A stretch of 7,057 bases of DNA, from the NCBI GenBank assembly GCA_964352225.1, contig CAYGRM010000353.1, positions 1-7,057 of the forward strand, written 5' to 3'. Origin of the DNA: CAJQQY01 sp964352225 (GTDB taxonomy: Bacteria > Bacteroidota > Bacteroidia > Chitinophagales > Saprospiraceae). The notes under the pieces were generated by a model, which did no database searches, was not told where the DNA came from, and saw nothing but the letters and a program-made list of their open reading frames with translations. Of the stretch, positions 1 through 5,630 are shown piece after piece (position 1 is the stretch's first letter; each line of letters opens with the position of its first letter). The translations under genes and the position numbers were made by a program.

Positions 1-20
1 ACATAAAAACAACCGAAACG

Positions 21-60
21 CAAGAAAAAAAAAAAGAAAAAAAAAAAACAAAAAATAATA
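21..60. repeat. Low-complexity poly-A tract
   Basis: Two uninterrupted A runs of 11 (25-35) and 12 (37-48) are separated by a single G, followed by a C and six more As. This is simple low-complexity sequence. It could promote slipped-strand length variation, or act as an intrinsically bent or upstream A-tract element for an off-window gene, but nothing in the window shows a role. Homopolymer lengths are also prone to sequencing error. Confidence 0.8.
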
Positions 61-167
61 ACCAATTCAAGATATATATTTTAATTATTAAAAAAGAAAA
101 TTAAGAATATATTAAAAAGTAGTAAATATTTACACTTCCAAAGCATAGGTTAAGTGAATTAGGAATC

Positions 168-182
168 TTACTCGATGAGTAA
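168..182. terminator. Small perfect inverted repeat, possible weak terminator
   Basis: TTACTC and GAGTAA form a perfect 6-bp stem around a 3-base GAT loop, about 48 bases past the stop codon of the minus-strand M24 peptidase gene. On the plus strand the stem is followed by ATTTTATG; on the minus strand no U-run follows. The stem is short and half AT, so chance occurrence in such AT-rich DNA is plausible. It is recorded only as the best terminator candidate for the peptidase gene. Confidence 0.25.
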
Positions 183-230
183 ATTTTATGAGATAATGAG
201 TTTCTTAAAATAAGTATTCTACGATTTTTA

Positions 231-1568
231 TCACCGCCTTGGAATAGTCAAGATCTTTTCCATCCTTCCATCCAAAAAGTAAAATCCATCCTTCGTAAAA
301 ACACCATCTTCTTCCAACATAATCCTTACTATTTTCCCCCATTCCTTAATTTCAGTTGCCGCAAATAACTCAATCGAATAAGCCGTATTTTCATACAAAG
401 GATAATCTCCCCGACCTTTCACTCCTCCTTGCGAATCCCACATTCCAATCGTTGGGCCAGCAGCATGTCCATGCAAACCAATTGGATGAGTATAAATCGA
501 AGCGGTCAATCCTTCCGTTTTAGCTTGTGCTAAGGCATCAAGTAAAATTTGATTTCCTGTTTTTCCTTTTTTGAAATTCTCCACCAAAATATCTTGCACT
601 CGATTTCCATTTTTAAAAGCTTTTTTCAGATAATCTGGAACCTCTTTTTCACCCGGTTTTAAAACATAAAAATGTTGTTGCTGATCGGTATTCAACCTTA
701 AATAAGTAATCCCAAAATCCACGTGCAATAAATCACCAGCGAGAATAACTTCTTGGTCAGGTCGCTCTGAGAATGAACGCAAGAATTCCTTATTGCCTTC
801 ATCCGACCTTTGTACAGAGACACTTGGATGAAACCAAGTATTCAATCCATAATCAGTCACTAACTGTCGCAATGCCCACTCGACTTCACTTGTTGTGGTG
901 ATGCCGGGATGAATATTTTTTTCAGATAATCCTTCCTGCAAAATTTGATGTCCCAAATTGCAAATCATCGGATAAATTTCCAACTCCTTCTCAGATCTAG
1001 TTTCCAACCAAGCGATCGCCAACCGTTCGGCAGACTTTACTTTCGAATGAAATTCCTTTGGTAATTTCTCCATAAAACTTTCATACTCGGTTCTCACCAA
1101 ACCGTCTGCTAAAGCAAAATCTTTGGAAAAATTTAGCCCAATCGATTTCGGATTTTTCTCCTTAATCGTATTCATCAATGCCTCCCATTGGTCTGGATAA
1201 ACATCCACGTTCCACTCCCCTTTTAATAATTTCCCCACAGAATATCGAGCGATAGCAATTTTATCCAACTCACCCGTTTTTTCATTTTTATTAAAAACCA
1301 TGATCGTTCTTCGTCGAGCCGAAAGCCACGTACTTGGCAAAATAGTTTTCATCACCGGATCTTCATTGTACTCTCTCGAAATCAGAATCCACATATCGAT
1401 GCCTTCCCGTTGCATTAATTCTGGCAAAAGATTATCCAATCGATCTTCTAAAATATCATCGACCACTCGAGCTCGCTCTTTTTCAGTAAGAATATTGAAC
1501 TTTAGACTTTGCGTAAAAGCAATGTTAGAAATAGTAATCAGGAGAAGAAAAGTAAAAAGGTTTTTCAT
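231..1568 (-). CDS. Exported M24 family metallopeptidase (Xaa-Pro aminopeptidase-like)
   Basis: This is a predicted metal-dependent peptidase of the pita-bread M24 fold, the family that includes Xaa-Pro aminopeptidase and prolidase. From the chosen start the protein has 445 residues. Residues 1-19 (MKNLFTFLLLITISNIAFT) form a Sec signal peptide, with cleavage likely around 17-20, so the enzyme acts outside the cytoplasm. A creatinase-N-like domain follows to about 175, then the catalytic domain. All five metal ligands can be assigned: D284 (HVDFG), D295, H361 (THPIGL), E400 (SIEL) and E419 or E420 (LEED). H368 fits the substrate-binding His. The D-D spacing of 11 and H-H spacing of 7 match E. 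coli PepP. An in-frame ATG 24 codons upstream (1640) would bury the signal peptide behind a polar, non-conserved-looking extension and lies upstream of the promoter at 1582-1611, so I reject it. Exact peptide specificity cannot be told from sequence. The gene is transcribed divergently from the DUF1801 gene. Confidence 0.9.
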   Translation of the reverse strand: MKNLFTFLLLITISNIAFTQSLKFNILTEKERARVVDDILEDRLDNLLPELMQREGIDMWILISREYNEDPVMKTILPSTWLSARRRTIMVFNKNEKTGELDKIAIARYSVGKLLKGEWNVDVYPDQWEALMNTIKEKNPKSIGLNFSKDFALADGLVRTEYESFMEKLPKEFHSKVKSAERLAIAWLETRSEKELEIYPMICNLGHQILQEGLSEKNIHPGITTTSEVEWALRQLVTDYGLNTWFHPSVSVQRSDEGNKEFLRSFSERPDQEVILAGDLLHVDFGITYLRLNTDQQQHFYVLKPGEKEVPDYLKKAFKNGNRVQDILVENFKKGKTGNQILLDALAQAKTEGLTASIYTHPIGLHGHAAGPTIGMWDSQGGVKGRGDYPLYENTAYSIELFAATEIKEWGKIVRIMLEEDGVFTKDGFYFLDGRMEKILTIPRR

Positions 1569-1581
1569 TTTATTTTTTTTG

Positions 1582-1611
1582 GAAAAATAGGAGTTTATTT
1601 TGAATTGACAA
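1582..1611 (-). promoter_or_regulatory. Bacteroidetes-type promoter for the M24 peptidase gene
   Basis: Read on the minus strand, TTG (1611-1609) is followed by exactly 19 bases and then TATTTTTC (1589-1582). This matches the known Bacteroidetes sigma-factor form TTG-N19-TAnnTTTG in all but the last base. The ATG at 1568 lies 13 bases beyond the -7 element, which would give a very short leader with no Shine-Dalgarno sequence, only an A-rich stretch. The caveat is that the -7 half is easy to find by chance in AT-rich DNA; the support comes from the exact spacing and the position just before a signal-peptide start. Confidence 0.5.
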
Positions 1612-1707
1612 CCAGAATGAAAATTATTTTTTTTCAACATTTATCAAAGCAATAACTCAAACTATTCCTATTTTTACTCATTAATTATTTCTAAAAGAAA
1701 AAATATT

Positions 1708-2163
1708 ATGACCATCAAAGCAACTTCCGTAGATGACTACATCAGCCAACTAGATGAAGATCGTCAAGCAGCCATGACAAAAATTCGTAAAGTCATCAAA
1801 AAGAATCTCCCCAAAGGATTCCAGGAAATGATCAATTATAATATGCCTAGCTATGTTGTTCCTCACAAATTATATCCTGATGGCTATCATTGTGATCCAA
1901 AATTGCCTTTACCTTTCCTTGGGTTTGCTTCCCAAAAAAACTTTATTGCTTTGTACCATATGGGAATTTATGCGAATCCAGATTTGCACAAATGGTTTGT
2001 GGAAGAATATCCCAAGCATTGCAAACGTAAATTAGATATGGGAAAAAGTTGTATTAGATTTAAAAAAATCGAAGAGATTCCTTACGAACTAATTGGAGAA
2101 TTATGTACTAAAATGTCCCCAAAAGATTGGATTGATATTTATGAAACTCAGGTGAAAAATTAG
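1708..2163 (+). CDS. DUF1801 domain protein (YdhG-like fold), function unknown
   Basis: A 151-residue soluble protein that matches the DUF1801 family over about residues 8-130. Recognisable family features are the N-terminal D-YI-L-DR helix (9-19), the IRKVIKKNLPKGFQEMINY-MPSY segment (26-49), the FASQKNFIALY strand (73-83) and the GKSCIRFKK signature (112-120), which precedes a helix entered through an acidic-aromatic IPYELI stretch. There is no signal peptide or membrane segment, so it should be cytoplasmic. Members have no firmly established biochemical role and none is assigned here. The length is normal for the family. The start is the first ATG in frame, preceded by an A-rich stretch without a Shine-Dalgarno motif, as is usual in Bacteroidota. 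It lies 61 bases upstream of the kinase/phospho-lyase fusion gene on the same strand, so co-transcription is possible, but no functional tie is apparent. Confidence 0.85.
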   Translation: MTIKATSVDDYISQLDEDRQAAMTKIRKVIKKNLPKGFQEMINYNMPSYVVPHKLYPDGYHCDPKLPLPFLGFASQKNFIALYHMGIYANPDLHKWFVEEYPKHCKRKLDMGKSCIRFKKIEEIPYELIGELCTKMSPKDWIDIYETQVKN

Positions 2164-2224
2164 GTTTTAATTATCAAAACAATATATTTCCTTAGGCTAT
2201 CTTTTGTTTGTCGAGATTTAGAAT

Positions 2225-4453
2225 ATGACTGAATTACCATTATTTATTCTCCAAGATTACTACGGCATTTCCCCAACTAAAGTCACTAAAATGGCAGGTT
2301 ATGATAACTTGAATTTTCGAGTTTCTGTTGGAGAAAAAAAGTATGTTTTAAAAATTTATACTGGAGCAGAAAGTATCGATTTTTTAAAAGCAACTGACGA
2401 AGTTTTAGATAAACTTTCTGACCAGTTTCCTAAAAGTATAGCTACAACTTCAGGTGAAAAAATTATCCAAATCCAGCATGAGGAGAAAAATTATTTAGTT
2501 CAGTTATTGACTTATTTGGAAGGAACCTTTTTAGGAGATCTACCTTCGATGGATGAAAATCTTTTAAATTCTTTTGGAACGTTTTTAGGGAAAATGGATG
2601 CTACCCTCCTATCTCATCGCTCCCCCCATATCGAAGCTAGAATTCATAACTGGGACATCCAGCATGCACTAATGAATGAAGATCTGATTAAATATATTTC
2701 TGATCATTCCAAAAGAAGATTGGTAGAATATTTTTTTCAGCAATTCAAAGAAGTCGTTTTGCCTAATCAATATAAACTTCGAAAATCTATTATTCAAGGT
2801 GATGCAAATGATTGGAATGTACTTACGGAAAATGGAAAAATTACTGGATTGATCGATTTTGGTGATATTGCTTATTCATACATAATCAATGAATTGAGCG
2901 TCGCGATTCTTTATGTTCTTTTTGGAAAAGAGAATTTAATTGAAACAGCAGTTCAAATCATTAAAACTTATCATGAGCAACTTCCATTGGAAGAAAAAGA
3001 ATTGGAAGTACTATATTATTTGATTTCTATCAGGGCTGCAGTTTCAGTATGTCATTCTACTTATCAAGCTAGCTTAAAACCTGATAATGAATACATTACG
3101 ATTAGTCAAAAACCTGCCTGGGAATTTTTAGAAAAATGGATTACCATCAATCCTATCTTTGCTGAAAACGAATTTCGAAAAGCTTGTGGATATTCTAACA
3201 ATACATCTACAAATGTAAATGAGTTGTTAGAAAAACGAAATCAAGTATTAAGTGAGTCACTTTCCGTTAGTTACAAAACCCCAATTCATTTCGAAAAAGC
3301 TGCTTTGCAATACATGTATTCCGCTGATGGAAAAACCTATTTGGATGCCTATAATAATATTAAACATGTCGGTCATTGTCATCCAACTGTAGTAAATGCA
3401 ATTCAGCGGCAATCTGCTAAAATGAATACTAATACGCGTTACCTTTATCAAAACTTAACAGACTATGCCACTCATTTATTAACATATTTTCCAGATAATT
3501 TAAATAAAGTTTTCTTCGTCAATTCAGGGAGCGCAGCAACAGATGCTGCACTAAGAATGGCCCGTACACATACTCAAAGTAAAGGGATGTTGGTCATGGA
3601 GGAAGGATACCATGGCAATACTTCCGCAGGTATTGAGGTGAGTCATTATAAATTTGGACATCAAGGAGGAGAAGGCGAAGCGGAAAATATTTTTACTATT
3701 CCATTTCCAACCAGCCTAAACGAAACCCAATGGAAAACTAGAATACTTCTTGCGATATCTAATGCTCAAAAAAATGGTCTAGCAGGATTCATCGCAGAAC
3801 CAATTTTGGGATGTGCTGGCCAAGTTCCTTTGCCAGAGGGTTACCTAAAAATGGCCTATGAATTAGTACGAGAAGCAGGTGGAGTTTGCATAGCTGATGA
3901 AGTCCAAATCGGCTTCGGTCGAACTGGAAAATTTTGGGGTTGGGAACATCACGATGTAGTTCCCGATATGATAATTTTAGGAAAACCAATGGGCAATGGT
4001 CATCCCATGGGAGCAGTTGTGACTACTGCTGAGATTGCCCAATCATTCGATAATGGGATGGAATTCTTCAGTAGCTTTGGTGGAAATCCTGTTTCATGTG
4101 CGGTAGGAAAATCAGTTTTAGAGGTAATTGAAAAAGAAGAATTAATGCAAAATGCCATCGAAGTGGGAAAATATTTTAAAAGTATATTGTTACAACTACA
4201 AAAAGAATTTTCAATAATTTACGATATTAGAGGAGAAGGATTATTTTTAGGTATTGAATTTAGACAACCAAATGAGATGGAAAGTATTACCCCAACCATC
4301 AAAGAAGAATTAAAAAAGCGGTGTATTTTAACTAGCACCGATGGCCCTGGAGAAAGAACTTTGAAAGTAAAACCACCTATGATTTTTTCCAAAAAGAATG
4401 TGGATGAGTTTGCTTCAAAACTCAGAGAAATTTTAGTAGAAATTAAAAATTAA
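2225..4453 (+). CDS. Bifunctional APH-fold kinase / class III PLP phospho-lyase (ETNPPL/PHYKPL-like) fusion
   Basis: A 742-residue two-enzyme fusion. Residues 1 to about 310 are an aminoglycoside/choline-kinase-fold domain: G-Y-D-N-L-N-F (25-31), ATP lysine K43 in YVLKIY, catalytic segment QGDANDWNVL (191-200) with Asp193 and Asn198, and metal-binding DFGD (211-214). Residue 191 is Gln, where this family usually has the His of HxD. Residues from about 346 to the end are a class III PLP fold: NSGSAATD (433-440), cofactor-stacking GYHG (461-464), AEPILG (524-529), pyridine-binding D558 in IADEVQIGFGRTG, Schiff-base K587 in GKPMGNGHPMG, and a DGP/KVKPP C-terminal motif. The GKPMGNGHP signature points to ammonio-phospholyases (ethanolamine-phosphate or phosphohydroxylysine phospho-lyase) rather than true transaminases. 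Known bacterial relatives join such a kinase and lyase, sometimes with an M23 peptidase domain between; here the linker (about 311-345) is too short for one. Inference: a hydroxyl-bearing amino compound is phosphorylated, then loses phosphate and ammonia. The substrate is unknown. No signal peptide; cytoplasmic. Its stop overlaps that of the convergent gene. Confidence 0.88.
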   Translation: MTELPLFILQDYYGISPTKVTKMAGYDNLNFRVSVGEKKYVLKIYTGAESIDFLKATDEVLDKLSDQFPKSIATTSGEKIIQIQHEEKNYLVQLLTYLEGTFLGDLPSMDENLLNSFGTFLGKMDATLLSHRSPHIEARIHNWDIQHALMNEDLIKYISDHSKRRLVEYFFQQFKEVVLPNQYKLRKSIIQGDANDWNVLTENGKITGLIDFGDIAYSYIINELSVAILYVLFGKENLIETAVQIIKTYHEQLPLEEKELEVLYYLISIRAAVSVCHSTYQASLKPDNEYITISQKPAWEFLEKWITINPIFAENEFRKACGYSNNTSTNVNELLEKRNQVLSESLSVSYKTPIHFEKAALQYMYSADGKTYLDAYNNIKHVGHCHPTVVNAIQRQSAKMNTNTRYLYQNLTDYATHLLTYFPDNLNKVFFVNSGSAATDAALRMARTHTQSKGMLVMEEGYHGNTSAGIEVSHYKFGHQGGEGEAENIFTIPFPTSLNETQWKTRILLAISNAQKNGLAGFIAEPILGCAGQVPLPEGYLKMAYELVREAGGVCIADEVQIGFGRTGKFWGWEHHDVVPDMIILGKPMGNGHPMGAVVTTAEIAQSFDNGMEFFSSFGGNPVSCAVGKSVLEVIEKEELMQNAIEVGKYFKSILLQLQKEFSIIYDIRGEGLFLGIEFRQPNEMESITPTIKEELKKRCILTSTDGPGERTLKVKPPMIFSKKNVDEFASKLREILVEIKN
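4405..4424 (-). terminator. Hairpin inside the fusion gene, possible terminator of the minus-strand operon
   Basis: TGAGTTT (4405-4411) and AAACTCA (4418-4424) form a perfect 7-bp stem with a 6-base loop. It lies within the last codons of the plus-strand fusion gene and about 26 bases beyond the stop of the minus-strand SGNH gene. Read leftward it is followed after several bases by CTTTTT, so the U-run is displaced and a classical Rho-independent terminator is not certain. Because the convergent genes overlap, any terminator for the operon must lie in coding sequence like this. Confidence 0.25.
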
Positions 4454-5619
4454 TCATTTTTTTCAGCCAATAATAAATCATAAACCATATCGACGAACCC
4501 AAAATCAAACCGTTCTAAATTATCTTCAAAGACCGTAATTATCACCACATCTCTCTGTCTGATTTCATCCAAAATATCCAAATCTTTGTTAGTCAATCGT
4601 TTTCCATTTACTAATCGTAAAGGATAAACTTCATGGTTATAATACCAAAAAGTAGATTGAGCAGCAAATAATCCATCCACAATTCCAAACTCATAAAGTA
4701 ATTTATAAAAGCTATCTCCTATTGATAAAACATTTGGTCTAATGGTCGAATCACTTTCGATATATCTTATCTTCGGATACGGCAAAGGGTCAAGCGGTGG
4801 GTTCCAAATGAAGTTGGCTCCTGCCACTAATTCATTATCATATTCCACTTTTGCACCACTTAATTCCACACTATCTCTCCACACCATTTCGACCATTTCA
4901 ACCTTGAGAATCTCTTCCAAATTTTCCTTGATGGTCTCAGATGCAAGCGCTGCACCATACTTCGTCCAATGTTGACCAGATGGTGGATATAAAGCAAAGG
5001 GAGTTGTTTCGTTTTCCTTTTCCAAAAAAGAAAACGTAAGTGTAGGAATATTAGATTCATTTAAAACTTCCGTAAATACTTGCCAATTAGTTTTTTCCGA
5101 AGCATTTTTTCGATAAAAATCTGGTAAGTGTTCTGACATAATTCTAGCTTTCAAGGGCGGCAATAACACTAAAAATGGAATTCCTTCTTTTTGGAAATGT
5201 GTTGTTATAAATTCCAACTTTTTAGCCTTTTCCCTAATCCATTTTTCTCCCATAAAATCTCTGCCAATATAAGCTTCACATCCTTCTTTTTGAAAAAGAA
5301 AACCATTTTTCCCTGACAAAATATTAGCATGCATAATATCTCCAAATAAAGAATAATCCATTTGAGATTTCAATCGAATGGCTGTTGGTTGCAAGACGTT
5401 TTTATTTTTGACATAAGCTTCGTAGGCTTGTTGATATTGACCAGACATCCATCTTTTACCATAAAAATTTGGTTTTTTTGTTGCTCCAAAATATCCCACT
5501 ATTTTTTCCACTTGCAAATGGGGAAATTGTTTTTGCAAAGCAGGAACAAACCACATCGGCAAAAAAATGAGTACCATCATGGAAGCAAAAAGAACATATT
5601 TTAACCTTAGGTATTTCAT
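4450..5619 (-). CDS. Membrane-anchored AlgJ/AlgX-like SGNH protein, putative glycan O-acetyltransferase
   Basis: A 389-residue protein with one N-terminal hydrophobic segment (about 6-27) after a short basic start, which predicts a signal anchor with the rest in the periplasm. The body resembles the AlgJ/AlgX (SGNH-like) acetyltransferase group: a GKNGFLF motif (103-109), a strand of the form FLVLLPPLK (149-157), the H-W motif SGQHWTKYGAA (214-224) with H217, and the catalytic-serine block LSIGDSFYK (298-306) with S303. In AlgX the first motif is D-x-H-W, giving an Asp-His-Ser triad; here the Asp position is G215, so the triad looks incomplete, unless another acid substitutes. It is the second gene of an operon: the MBOAT gene ends 11 bases upstream and a clear Shine-Dalgarno-like AAAGGA lies in the gap. 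Inferred role: receives acetyl groups delivered by the MBOAT partner and transfers them to an extracellular or envelope polysaccharide. The acceptor glycan is unknown. Confidence 0.75.
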   Translation of the reverse strand: MKYLRLKYVLFASMMVLIFLPMWFVPALQKQFPHLQVEKIVGYFGATKKPNFYGKRWMSGQYQQAYEAYVKNKNVLQPTAIRLKSQMDYSLFGDIMHANILSGKNGFLFQKEGCEAYIGRDFMGEKWIREKAKKLEFITTHFQKEGIPFLVLLPPLKARIMSEHLPDFYRKNASEKTNWQVFTEVLNESNIPTLTFSFLEKENETTPFALYPPSGQHWTKYGAALASETIKENLEEILKVEMVEMVWRDSVELSGAKVEYDNELVAGANFIWNPPLDPLPYPKIRYIESDSTIRPNVLSIGDSFYKLLYEFGIVDGLFAAQSTFWYYNHEVYPLRLVNGKRLTNKDLDILDEIRQRDVVIITVFEDNLERFDFGFVDMVYDLLLAEKND

Positions 5620-5623
5620 TATT

Positions 5624-5629
5624 TCCTTT
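5624..5629 (-). promoter_or_regulatory. Shine-Dalgarno-like site of the SGNH gene
   Basis: On the minus strand AAAGGA lies four bases before the ATG at 5619, directly after the TAA stop of the MBOAT gene (5633-5631). It is the only start in the window with an evident purine-rich Shine-Dalgarno match. Together with the 11-base gap it suggests tightly linked, perhaps re-initiating, translation of the SGNH protein after the MBOAT protein. Confidence 0.5.
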
Positions 5630-5630
5630 A

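Larger units (their letters stand above)
1..230. other. Non-coding AT-rich region downstream of the M24 peptidase gene
   Basis: I see no credible coding region on either strand in these 230 bases. Base composition is extreme: the first half is dominated by A on the plus strand (T on the minus strand), with scattered short AT-only stretches. The region lies 3' of the minus-strand peptidase gene, so its leader or terminator signals would be read right to left. The only structured element noticed is the small inverted repeat at 168-182. No tRNA-like, attachment-site-like or IS-end-like sequence was recognised. The neighbouring gene to the left lies outside the window. Confidence 0.7.

Noticed and set aside
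1300..1590. Plus-strand open frame of 96 codons opposite the M24 peptidase gene
   Set aside because: It lies entirely antisense to a well-supported gene, has no recognisable domain, and its composition is what the complement of that gene would give.
1569..1640. N-terminal extension of the M24 peptidase to an upstream ATG at 1640
   Set aside because: It would put 24 polar residues before a clear Sec signal peptide and lies across and upstream of the best promoter match, so the downstream ATG at 1568 is preferred.
1605..1676. Plus-strand promoter-like elements before the DUF1801 gene (TATTTTTT at 1625 and TATTTTTA at 1669)
   Set aside because: The -7-like boxes exist, but the only nearby TTG gives a 17-base spacer for the first and no TTG is 19 bases upstream of the second. 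In AT-rich DNA these are not convincing.
2164..2206. GTTTT/AAAAC inverted repeat and a TATCTTTTG box between the DUF1801 and fusion genes
   Set aside because: The stem is only 5 bp with a 7-base loop and has no proper U-run, and the box lacks a TTG at the correct distance. Neither a terminator nor a promoter can be supported.
2225..3160. Aminoglycoside-resistance function for the kinase domain
   Set aside because: The fold is shared with aminoglycoside phosphotransferases, but fusion to a phospho-lyase and the GYDNLNF/DANDWN motifs point to small-molecule metabolism instead.
3257..3451. Short antisense open frames inside the fusion gene
   Set aside because: They overlap the strongly conserved PLP-enzyme coding sequence, show no domain and have no promoter or ribosome-binding context.
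4428..4463. AT-only stem followed by seven Ts at the end of the fusion gene, resembling a plus-strand terminator
   Set aside because: The stem (AATTTT/AAAATT) has no GC pair and would be unstable. The T run is explained as Lys-Asn codons of the convergent gene.
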